A DNA stretch of 15,183 nt, taken from NCBI GenBank assembly GCA_038227745.1, contig JBBRPS010000157.1, positions 1 through 15,183 on the forward strand, given 5' to 3'. The position numbers and the translations under genes were made by a program. This DNA is from DASPXY01 sp038227745. GTDB lineage: Bacteria; Planctomycetota; Planctomycetia; Gemmatales; Gemmataceae. Positions 6,275 to 12,537 of this stretch are shown here, piece after piece (within the stretch, counting starts at the first letter, position 1; each line of letters begins with the position of its first letter). Below the pieces are notes generated by a model that worked only from the letters and a program-made list of their open reading frames with translations, was not told where the DNA came from and did not search any database.

Positions 6275-8662
6275 TCAGGGGCGCAGCGTGTAGAGCACCG
6301 CCGCGCCCGCGAGCCTCAGCGCACTCTCGTGATTGTACGCGAGGCAATCCGAAGACGAGTGCCTTTCCAGGGCGCAACCGATGTCGTAACGGCTGTAGAT
6401 CACCGCCCAGCGGCCGTTAATCTTGACGCCCTCCAACTCGGGCGTCATCGGCCGGAACTCGCCCCCCTTCTCGCGCCGGCAGCGGATGTTCTTCTCCGTC
6501 AACTCCTCCCCGTTCAGCGCCGCACCGTACAGCTCGTCGTTCGACGGGATCGGCTCCAATTTGTGCTTCGGCAGCAGTTGGCGGATGAACTCGCGGAAGG
6601 ATTTGTCGAACGGGGCCTTGCCACAGCAGGCGTCGGCGAACAGCAGCCCGCCGTTCTCCAGGCTAAAGCGCAAGTTCGCCAGTTCGTTGTCGTCGAAGTG
6701 GAACTCCTTGCGACCGTGCATGTAGACGAACTTGAAGTCCATCACGCCCTTGAAGTGGACCGGCAGGGCCTCGGCCTTGAGGACCACGTCGAGGCCGGCG
6801 CGGTCGCGCAGGTGGGCCATCAGGTTCGGCATGGCGCGCGGGGCCGGGTTCCAGTCGCCCGCGTGCTTCAGCTGCAGCACCTTGAGGTAGCCGCGCTGCA
6901 CGCTGCGCGGGTCTTCCTTGACGTTGGCCAGGTCCACGCGCGACAGGCGCGGCCGCGGCGGCTCCATGCCCGTGGCATAGGCGACGATGTTCGCCCCCAG
7001 CCAGAAGGCGAGCCGGCCGTCGCCGTCGTGCTTGTTCGCCTCCCAGCGGCACGACAGGTCCTCGGGGCTGTAGACCAGCACCGTCTTGCAGCCCATCTGC
7101 AGGCCGTGCAGCTTGAACGAACCGGCCGCGACGGGGAAGTGGGTGCCCCAGATCGGGTGGCCGGCGGGCAGCGGCTCCAGCGGCGTGTCGGGCCACAGCT
7201 CCTCGCAGAGCTGGCGGAAGCCCCGGTCGAACGCCTTGCTGCCGCAGCACGCCTCGGCGAGGATGAAGCCGCCGTTATCGATGTAGCGCTTCAGCATGTC
7301 CTTCTCTACATCGGTGAAGCGGCGCAGCGGCGATTTGTGACCGTTGAAGTAGACGATCGGCGACTGCAGCAGGTCGGAAGTCACTTCCAGCAGGTCGTCC
7401 TCCGTCGGGGCGCGGTTGCCGCCCTGCAAGTCCACCGCACGCCGGACGTCGAAGATCTGCCAGGCGAGCGGCAGCTTCTTGAACAGGTTCTTGCTGGCGA
7501 AGTCCACGAGGTGACGGGCGTCGTTGCGGTCGTTGTTCCAGTCCAGGTCGTCGGCGGCGCCGGGCGGGCGGTGCGTCAGCTTGCTGATCAGGACGGGCGT
7601 GCGGCCCTTGGACAGGAACAGCAGCGAGAAGCTGGTGCTGACGACCTGCCAGGCGTCCCAGCCGTTCGGCTCGCTCCAGTAGCCGCCGTTTTCCGTCAGG
7701 TGCTGCCGGCGGACGAGGAACTGGCAGCCCTCGCGGTACCAGTCGTGCGACTCGAAGAAACGCAGGCCCGACAGCCGGCCGGCGCGCTCGATGCCGTACA
7801 GGTTGTAGAACGTGCGCTGCGGCTGCTCGAAGCGGAAGCGGGCCGGCGAGCCGACCCAGCTCAGGGCGCGCCGCACTGGCTCGTTCTCCTTGTAGACGCC
7901 GCAGTTGTCGGCCGTGCCGTCGGGCCGCAGCACCTCGCGGCCCTTATTCAGCTCCATGCCGGCGATGAGCAGACCGGACAGGCCCGCGGTCGTCATGGTC
8001 AGTGTCGTCTGGTCCTTGCGGAAGGCGCCGCGGTCCAGCGGGGCGTAGCTCCAGCCGCCATCGTCGCCCTGGGTGCGCGTGTAGAACTCGCGGATCTCCT
8101 CCCAGATCTTGGAGTTGATCTTGGCGCCGCCGACGCGGCCCATGTACAGGGCGAGGACGGCGTACTGCGAGTTGGAGTTGTCGGCGCGGGCGCCGGGGTT
8201 GCCGGGGTAATCGTACGACCAGCCATCCAGCCGCCCGCCGCCGCGCGGCAGGCGGATGTCGATCAGGTGATCGACGTTTCGCTGGACGCGGCCAAGGTCC
8301 TCGTTGTAGCCCGCCTCGACGAAGACCATCGTCTGCAGCGAGCGGACGTAGGTCGTCGGGTTGCGCAGGGTGCGGAGGTAGTCGAGGCCCTTGGTGACGA
8401 CAGGGTCGTTCGGCGGCACACCACAGTTGAGCAGCGCCAGCAGGGCGAGACAGCTGCCGCCGCCCGGGTGGTTGACGACCTTGTCGTCCCAGGAGCCGCC
8501 GGTGCGCTGCTGCTGCCGGAGGTAGCTGACGCCGCGCTCGATCGCCTTGCGGACCTGTTCGACGAGCGGCTCCTTCTTCGCGGCCTTGACCTGGGCGTCG
8601 GCGGGGGCACCGCCGAAGGCGGCCAGAATCGTCAGCCCGACCAGCACCATGAAGTAACGCAT
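6275..8662 (-). CDS. Secreted prenyltransferase-toroid protein with two DUF4159-like domains
   Basis: A 795-residue protein of unknown role with a signal peptide (MRYFMVLVGLTILAAF, cleavage probably after ADA near residue 23). Residues about 33-355 look like an alpha/alpha toroid of the squalene-cyclase/prenyltransferase kind, with recurrent GG-W turns (GGSWDD near 55, GGWSY near 202, GGYWS near 326). I see no DxDD or DxDTA catalytic motif, so cyclase activity is doubtful. The C-terminal part holds two related domains, about 395-565 and 583-795. Both carry the motif NGG(F/L)(I/L)xAxACCG followed by FDxxFR (463-483 and 670-690), as expected of DUF4159. The ATG at 8662 has a good GGAGGG site 7 nt upstream and puts the signal peptide at the N-terminus; ATG 8692 has none. 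Proteins of this architecture are, as far as I recall, frequent in Planctomycetes and uncharacterised. The ACCG cysteine pairs could be disulphides or metal ligands. Confidence 0.85.
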   Translation of the reverse strand: MRYFMVLVGLTILAAFGGAPADAQVKAAKKEPLVEQVRKAIERGVSYLRQQQRTGGSWDDKVVNHPGGGSCLALLALLNCGVPPNDPVVTKGLDYLRTLRNPTTYVRSLQTMVFVEAGYNEDLGRVQRNVDHLIDIRLPRGGGRLDGWSYDYPGNPGARADNSNSQYAVLALYMGRVGGAKINSKIWEEIREFYTRTQGDDGGWSYAPLDRGAFRKDQTTLTMTTAGLSGLLIAGMELNKGREVLRPDGTADNCGVYKENEPVRRALSWVGSPARFRFEQPQRTFYNLYGIERAGRLSGLRFFESHDWYREGCQFLVRRQHLTENGGYWSEPNGWDAWQVVSTSFSLLFLSKGRTPVLISKLTHRPPGAADDLDWNNDRNDARHLVDFASKNLFKKLPLAWQIFDVRRAVDLQGGNRAPTEDDLLEVTSDLLQSPIVYFNGHKSPLRRFTDVEKDMLKRYIDNGGFILAEACCGSKAFDRGFRQLCEELWPDTPLEPLPAGHPIWGTHFPVAAGSFKLHGLQMGCKTVLVYSPEDLSCRWEANKHDGDGRLAFWLGANIVAYATGMEPPRPRLSRVDLANVKEDPRSVQRGYLKVLQLKHAGDWNPAPRAMPNLMAHLRDRAGLDVVLKAEALPVHFKGVMDFKFVYMHGRKEFHFDDNELANLRFSLENGGLLFADACCGKAPFDKSFREFIRQLLPKHKLEPIPSNDELYGAALNGEELTEKNIRCRREKGGEFRPMTPELEGVKINGRWAVIYSRYDIGCALERHSSSDCLAYNHESALRLAGAAVLYTLRP

Positions 8663-8743
8663 CCGCCGTCCCTCCGCGCACGCTCTCCCCATCGGTCTGC
8701 CTCTATTGTTGCGGGTGCGGCAAGTTCACACAACAGGGGAGTC

Positions 8744-8791
8744 CAAACCCACGACTTGTCTTCGCGAGCGCTGCAGGAGCACGCGGGTTTG
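8744..8791 (-). repeat. Weak inverted repeat upstream of the DUF4159-like gene
   Basis: The 10-bp arms CAAACCCACG (8744-8753) and CGCGGGTTTG (8782-8791) are complementary but for one position, which is a G-U wobble in the minus-strand RNA. The loop is 28 nt. It lies in the 215-bp gap between the small protein gene and the toroid/DUF4159-like gene (8663-8877), where I see no other clear element and no convincing promoter. It might be a terminator for the small gene or a leader structure; it may be chance. Confidence 0.3.
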
Positions 8792-8877
8792 AAGTCGGGA
8801 ATCTCGGGCGAAAGGCGAGCTTATAGTCGGGGCGGTGCAGTTGTTCCGGTTCGCAGCCACGCCTTTTTGCCCGCTGC

Positions 8878-9129
8878 TCACGTCAAGAGGGGATTGATCT
8901 CCGGGAGCAAACCGCGGGACTTGAGTGTCACCAGCACCTGCTGGAGGTAGAAGGACTCCACCAGGTCGGTCGGCTTCCGCTTCGGCAGCACGAGCAAGGT
9001 CCCTGGAATCGTCGGATGCTCAAACGCCCGTCCAGACTTACCGTCGAGTTCCACGCGGTACTCCTGAAACCCCAAGGCCCTGAGCTTGTCGTGAAGCCAG
9101 CCGTAGGTCAGGGAGGCATGATTCGGCAT
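8878..9129 (-). CDS. Small HicA-like protein of unknown function
   Basis: An 83-residue soluble protein. The order of elements (a helix ending in LGF at residues 18-20, then a strand with FEHP at 36-39, a strand LLVLP, then LxxVLxxLKSRGLL in the last third) resembles the small dsRBD-like fold of HicA-type mRNA interferases. The match is to the pattern, not to a motif I can name with certainty. In HicA the catalytic histidine sits in GxSHxxY; here the only comparable histidine is in FEHP, so activity is uncertain. No hicB-like partner gene lies next to it. The ATG at 9129 has a good site (AGGAAGG) 7 nt upstream, and its own promoter just ahead gives a leader of only about 12 nt. It is divergent from the thiamine unit. 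It could equally be an orphan domain with a regulatory or unrelated role. Confidence 0.6.
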   Translation of the reverse strand: MPNHASLTYGWLHDKLRALGFQEYRVELDGKSGRAFEHPTIPGTLLVLPKRKPTDLVESFYLQQVLVTLKSRGLLPEINPLLT

Positions 9130-9147
9130 TTGCTACCCTTCCTGCTC

Positions 9148-9176
9148 ATTGTCTCGCCGGACCGGCGCGAGGTCAA
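9148..9176 (-). promoter_or_regulatory. Promoter of the small HicA-like gene
   Basis: On the minus strand TTGACC (9171-9176, 5 of 6) and GACAAT (9148-9153, 4 of 6) are spaced by 17 bp. Transcription would start near 9141, leaving a short leader that holds the ribosome binding site. The 17-bp spacer contains a small palindrome (CGCCGG, A, CCGGCG, 9155-9167), which could be an operator or chance. Confidence 0.6.
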
Positions 9177-9233
9177 CCGAATAAGCGGCCGGGACCCTTT
9201 GGGCCGCTCTGCCACTCGGGTGGTGGGGCTTGC

Positions 9234-9261
9234 TTGACCGTCTCCCCTCCCCGCGTACAAT
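9234..9261 (+). promoter_or_regulatory. Sigma-70-type promoter of the thiamine unit
   Basis: TTGACC (9234-9239, 5 of 6) and TACAAT (9256-9261, 5 of 6) with a 16-bp spacer. The predicted start near 9268 falls exactly at the foot of the riboswitch P1 stem, which supports the assignment. It is back to back with the divergent promoter at 9148-9176; both use the same -35 hexamer. Confidence 0.8.
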
Positions 9262-9266
9262 CAGAG

Positions 9267-9353
9267 CAGATCGCTAGGGGTGCCCGCCAACCGCGGGCTG
9301 AGAGCAGACCCTGGGACCTGATCCGGGTCATACCGGCGTGGGAAAGCGACCTG
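9267..9353 (+). promoter_or_regulatory. TPP riboswitch (THI element)
   Basis: Thiamine pyrophosphate-sensing aptamer in the leader of the thiC unit. The P1 stem is formed by 9267-9275 and 9345-9353 (nine positions, one mismatch). The conserved GGGGTGC follows, then a perfect P3 stem (GCCCGC 9282-9287 with GCGGGC 9293-9298), the invariant CTGAGA (9298-9303), ACCTGAT (9316-9322) and CCGGGTCATACCGGCGTGGGAA, given here as the 9323-9344 segment ending in GGGAA just before P1. These are the pyrimidine- and pyrophosphate-binding elements of the class. Its position between a promoter and thiC fits. There is no terminator with a U-tract downstream, so control is more likely at translation. Confidence 0.97.
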
Positions 9354-9380
9354 ATCTCTCTTCAAACGACGTAACCCGGC

Positions 9381-9420
9381 CGCGTCCCTCGAACGGTTGC
9401 TTCCCTGCTCGGAGGACGCG
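9381..9420 (+). promoter_or_regulatory. Hairpin masking the ribosome binding site, likely expression platform
   Basis: CGCGTCCCTC (9381-9390) can pair with GGAGGACGCG (9411-9420): eight Watson-Crick pairs, one G-U and one mismatch. The right arm contains the whole Shine-Dalgarno GGAGG of the GTG start at 9423. Masking of this site when TPP is bound would switch off the membrane protein and, by coupling, thiC. The competing anti-masking pairing was not identified with certainty; GGGAC in the aptamer (9313-9317) could pair with GTCCC in the left arm. Confidence 0.5.
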
Positions 9421-9422
9421 CG

Positions 9423-9881
9423 GTGGAGATCTTCAACTTCTTCCGCTGGGTGCTGGTCATCACCATCACCACCACGCTCTTCTGGCCGCTGACGGTGCCG
9501 CTGGCGGCGCTGGCGTACAAGGTGCGCAACGGTCCGGCGCCCGTCCCCCTGGAGACCGGCCCGTTCTGGACGCGCTGCACCTTCGCCGCCCTCGGCCTGG
9601 CCCTGATGGCCCTCGTGCTCGTCGGCCTGGATCGCCTCTTCGCCGTCGGCATGGAGTTCCCGCCGGGGATGATCCACATCGCCCTGTTCATGGCCTACGT
9701 GCCGCTAGCGACATGGTTCCTCACCTGGATCTTCGCCCTGGAGGACCTGGGGCAGGGTTTCAGCCTGCTGATGATCTATATCTTCCTGCCCGGCTTGTTG
9801 CTCGGCGCGCTCAACCTGCTCGGCTTCACGCTGCCCCTCAGCGTCGCCGAGGGCTGGCTCCCCCCGAAAGTCTCACCCTGA
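9423..9881 (+). CDS. Unrecognised four-helix membrane protein under TPP riboswitch control
   Basis: A 152-residue integral membrane protein that I cannot place in a known family. Four hydrophobic helices are visible at about residues 5-30, 49-72, 79-103 and 110-135, with short loops and a short C-terminal tail. Charged residues near or within the membrane region include D73-R74-ish in GLDRLF and the ED pair in ALEDLGQGF. The start is GTG 9423 with GGAGG 7 nt upstream. It is the first gene after the TPP riboswitch and ends 12 bp before thiC; the ribosome binding site of thiC overlaps its stop codon (TGAGGAGG), so the two are translationally coupled. The context argues for a role linked to thiamine or its pyrimidine precursor, for example transport, but this is inference only. 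It does not look like ThiT, YkoE, ThiW, CytX or PnuT, most of which are longer or have other motifs. Confidence 0.8.
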   Translation: MEIFNFFRWVLVITITTTLFWPLTVPLAALAYKVRNGPAPVPLETGPFWTRCTFAALGLALMALVLVGLDRLFAVGMEFPPGMIHIALFMAYVPLATWFLTWIFALEDLGQGFSLLMIYIFLPGLLLGALNLLGFTLPLSVAEGWLPPKVSP

Positions 9882-9893
9882 GGAGGCCGTTCC

Positions 9894-11213
9894 GTGACTC
9901 AGATCGAAGCCGCCCGCAAGGGCATCATCACCGACGAGATGCGTTTCGTCGCGCAGCGCGAGGACCTGGACGCCGAGCTGATCCGCGACGAGGTCGCGCG
10001 CGGCCGCATGGTCATCCCCGCCAACAAGGAGCATCTCAAAAAGCGTTTGGAGCCGATGTGCATCGGCGTGGCGTCGAAGTGCAAGATCAACGCGAACATC
10101 GGCAACTCCGCGGTGACCGGCACCGTCGAGGGCGAGCTGGACAAGCTCCACACCGCCGTCCACCTCGGCAGCGACACGGTCATGGACCTGTCCACCGGCG
10201 GCAACATCGACGGCATCCGCCAGGCGCTTATCGACGCCTCGCCGGTGCCGATCGGCACGGTGCCCGTCTACCAGATGATCCAGAACGTCAAGGACCCCGC
10301 GGACATCACGCCGCGCATGGCGCTGGACATGGTCGAGCACCAGGCGAAGCAGGGCGTCGATTACATGACGATCCACGCCGGCGTGCTGCGCGAGTACCTG
10401 ACGCTGACGACGAAGCGCGTGACCGGCATCGTCAGCCGCGGCGGCTCGCTGATGGGCGCCTGGATGTTGGCCCACCGCGAGCAGAATTTCTGGCACACGC
10501 ACTTCGGCGAGCTGTGCGAGATCATGCGCGCCTACGACGTGCCGGTCAGCCTCGGCGACGGGCTGCGGCCGGGGTGCCTCGCCGACGCGAATGACGCGGC
10601 GCAGTTCGCAGAGCTGAAGACGCTCGGCGAGCTGACGCTGAAGGCGTGGGAACACGGCTGCCAGGTGATGATCGAGGGGCCGGGGCACATCCCGATGCAC
10701 CTGGTGAAAATGAACGTGGAGAAGGAGCGCGCGGAGTGCCACGAGGCGCCGTTCTACGTGCTCGGGCCGCTGGTGACGGACATCGCGCCGGGCTACGACC
10801 ACATCACGTCGGCGATCGGGGCGGCCCTGGCGGCGGAGGCGGGGGCGGCGATGCTGTGCTACGTCACGCCGAAGGAACACCTGGGGCTGCCGAACAAGGA
10901 CGACGTGCGTCAGGGCGTGATCGCGTACAAGATCGCGGCGCACGCCGGCGACATCGCCCGCGGCCGCAAGAACGCGCGCAAGCGCGACGACGAGCTGTCG
11001 AAGGCGCGCTTCGAGTTCGACTGGAACCGGCAGTTCGAGCTGTCGCTGGACCCGGAGACGGCGCGGGCGATGCACGACGAGACGCTGCCGCGGGAGGTGT
11101 TCAAGTCGGCGAAGTTCTGCTCGATGTGCGGGCCGAAGTTCTGCTCGATGGCGATCACGCAGAACATCCGCAAGATGGCCGAGGAGGCGCCCGCGTCGCT
11201 GCCGACGGTGTAA
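9894..11213 (+). CDS. thiC: Phosphomethylpyrimidine synthase ThiC
   Basis: ThiC is a radical SAM enzyme that rearranges 5-aminoimidazole ribotide into 4-amino-5-hydroxymethyl-2-methylpyrimidine phosphate, the pyrimidine half of thiamine. The 439-residue product has the C-terminal CX2CX4C cluster motif (C409, C412, C417 in FCSMCGPKFCSM) that binds the [4Fe-4S] cluster. Family blocks such as ASKCKINANIGNS, DLSTGGNI, SRGGSLMGAWML, SLGDGLRPGC, EGPGHIPMH and YDHITSAIGAA are all intact. It is the short form, without the N-terminal domain of the roughly 600-residue proteobacterial enzyme. The start is GTG 9894, with GAGGAGG 7 nt upstream overlapping the preceding stop codon. Expression is expected to be repressed by TPP through the upstream riboswitch. 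No other thiamine gene is in the window. Confidence 0.98.
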   Translation: MTQIEAARKGIITDEMRFVAQREDLDAELIRDEVARGRMVIPANKEHLKKRLEPMCIGVASKCKINANIGNSAVTGTVEGELDKLHTAVHLGSDTVMDLSTGGNIDGIRQALIDASPVPIGTVPVYQMIQNVKDPADITPRMALDMVEHQAKQGVDYMTIHAGVLREYLTLTTKRVTGIVSRGGSLMGAWMLAHREQNFWHTHFGELCEIMRAYDVPVSLGDGLRPGCLADANDAAQFAELKTLGELTLKAWEHGCQVMIEGPGHIPMHLVKMNVEKERAECHEAPFYVLGPLVTDIAPGYDHITSAIGAALAAEAGAAMLCYVTPKEHLGLPNKDDVRQGVIAYKIAAHAGDIARGRKNARKRDDELSKARFEFDWNRQFELSLDPETARAMHDETLPREVFKSAKFCSMCGPKFCSMAITQNIRKMAEEAPASLPTV

Positions 11214-11219
11214 CTCACC

Positions 11220-11293
11220 TCGGTCGTGGCGACAAGCTGCCAGCTTGTCGCGGAGCGTTCCGCGACAAGCTGGCAGCTTGTCGCCACGACCGA
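11220..11293. terminator. Perfect 35-bp inverted repeat between convergent genes
   Basis: Arms 11220-11254 and 11259-11293 are exactly complementary, with a 4-nt loop (GCGT). Each arm is itself a palindrome: CGACAAGCTG, one base, CAGCTTGTCG (11230-11250 and 11263-11283), so the 10-mer occurs four times in alternating orientation. It begins 6 bp after the thiC stop and ends 18 bp before the stop of the convergent barrel gene. This placement fits a bidirectional transcription barrier, although no U-tract is seen. It may also be a dispersed REP-like element. Confidence 0.75.
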
Positions 11294-11311
11294 ACCGTTC
11301 TAAACGGATCG

Positions 11312-12304
11312 TCAGAACCCGAACACGCAGCGCGCGAACGGCCCCACGTTGTTGACCTCCAATCCGTTCCAGAAGAACGTCTGGCTTTGCACCCCCACGT
11401 CGAAGCGCAGCCAGTGCCGGGCCGGCACCGTCCAGCTCAGGCCCAGTTCGCCTCGGACGTCCACGGCCCCGCGCGTCTTGCGCCAGCTGTCTTGACCGTT
11501 CGAGGGGCTGCCATCCAGGTTGGTATAGAAGCTGGCGTAGCGCTCCGTGGTCTGGCCGATGAGGACGGCGGCGTCGAAGTGGGCGAACAGGGCCAGGCCG
11601 GTGTCGCGGAGCGCCCAGGACAGCGTCAGGCCCGCGTCAGGCCCCGCCCCCCAGAAATGACTGTGGTCGGTCAGGCCGGCGCCGGTGAACTGCGCCTGCG
11701 CGTCGGCGAACAGGTAAGCGCTGCGAACGCCGAGCTGCCATTGCAGGCGCATGTTCAGCCACGGCCCGTACGGCCGGGAGAGGTAATTCAGGTCGAGCCA
11801 GCTGGCGTCGAAGCGGTCGCGCTCGTTGAAGGGGCCATAACCACTGGGATTGTCGAAATTGCCCTCCGAAGCCACATGGCGGAAGGTGAGCAGCAGCGAG
11901 CCGCCGTGCTGGAACTTGTAGCCCAGCGTGCCCTGCGGCATCACCGTCCCGTCCAGATCCGTCCGGTTGCCGGGGCCGTCAAAGAGGTCGTACGTCCGCG
12001 TGTGTGGACGTACCGCCGCCGCCTCCAGGGCGACGAACCAGCCGGGCGGCTGGCCGAAGCGCCACGGCGCCGGCTCCTCGGGCGAGGGGAGCGCCGGGGG
12101 AGGCGTGTCGTACACGTAGACCGCGTCGGGGCGCGGCACGAGGACCGGCACCTGTCCCGGGGCCGGCAGCGTGGGCACCGGGGCCGCCAGGGCCGGCAGG
12201 GGCAGCACGGCAGGGGGACCGTCGGGAGGAGTTCCCGGCCCCTGCGCGCGGGCCGCGCCTGCACAGAGCGTCAGCGCCGCCAGGACAAACGAAGGGCGAA
12301 CCAT
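11312..12304 (-). CDS. Predicted outer-membrane beta-barrel protein
   Basis: A 330-residue secreted protein. An N-terminal signal peptide (MVRPSFVLAALTLCAGAARA, cleavage near residue 20) is followed by a proline-rich linker to about residue 80. A beta-rich domain starts at GWFVALEAAAVRP, with many alternating aromatic and small residues and recurrent strands such as GTLGYKF, GSLLLTFRH, WLNMRLQWQLG and LALFAHFDAAV. The chain ends in ...FARCVFGF, the terminal Phe being the usual barrel-assembly signal. It resembles the BBP7/Lpg1974-type barrel proteins common in Planctomycetes; the exact family is uncertain. The ATG at 12304 has GAGG 10 nt upstream and yields the signal peptide directly; the longer frame to 12529 adds an unrelated basic stretch. 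It is convergent with thiC and divergent from the gene at 12538. A role as porin or envelope structural protein is inferred. Confidence 0.8.
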   Translation of the reverse strand: MVRPSFVLAALTLCAGAARAQGPGTPPDGPPAVLPLPALAAPVPTLPAPGQVPVLVPRPDAVYVYDTPPPALPSPEEPAPWRFGQPPGWFVALEAAAVRPHTRTYDLFDGPGNRTDLDGTVMPQGTLGYKFQHGGSLLLTFRHVASEGNFDNPSGYGPFNERDRFDASWLDLNYLSRPYGPWLNMRLQWQLGVRSAYLFADAQAQFTGAGLTDHSHFWGAGPDAGLTLSWALRDTGLALFAHFDAAVLIGQTTERYASFYTNLDGSPSNGQDSWRKTRGAVDVRGELGLSWTVPARHWLRFDVGVQSQTFFWNGLEVNNVGPFARCVFGF

Positions 12305-12380
12305 TGGCACAACCTCGCAGGGCGAAGGAACCCCGGCCGCGAGACGCGCCGCGGCACCGGGGCATCGACCCGAGCGGCAT

Positions 12381-12410
12381 ACGATAACCTCCGCGCCGGG
12401 GCAAGGCCAA
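12381..12410 (-). promoter_or_regulatory. Candidate promoter of the barrel gene
   Basis: On the minus strand TTGGCC (12405-12410) and TATCGT (12381-12386, 4 of 6) are spaced by 18 bp, about 75 bp ahead of the ATG. It is the only promoter-like pair I see in the 233-bp gap between the divergent genes (12305-12537); none is clear for the rightward gene. Confidence 0.3.
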
Positions 12411-12537
12411 CGCGACCCGCAGCTCGCCGCAACAGGGCGGAAACTCTGGCGTGGACGGCGCGGGCCGGGCAGAATAGGCGGGACAGGCGCCGCGGGGGCG
12501 CAGTGAACGACCTTCGTCCCACTCTCCAAGGTTCCCC

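Noticed and set aside
6195..6377. N-terminal extension of argJ
   Set aside because: The extra 61 residues run through a palindrome and into the neighbouring gene and do not resemble ArgJ; ATG 6194 has a ribosome binding site.
8663..8877. Possible promoter (TTGTGT and AACAAT, minus strand) for the toroid/DUF4159-like gene
   Set aside because: Only 3 and 4 of 6 matches, and other pairs in the same gap are as good, so it is not distinguishable from chance.
6173..8950. 925-codon open frame on the plus strand
   Set aside because: It is antisense to the toroid/DUF4159-like gene, has low-complexity composition rich in Val, Ala, Arg and Gln, and no recognisable domain; GC-rich codon use opens such frames.
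9338..10594. Long open frame over the riboswitch end and thiC
   Set aside because: It begins inside the TPP aptamer and runs out of frame through the membrane protein and thiC; its Arg/His/Pro-rich product is typical of a shadow frame.
12305..12529. N-terminal extension of the barrel protein
   Set aside because: It would bury the signal peptide behind 75 unrelated residues; ATG 12304 has a suitable ribosome binding site.
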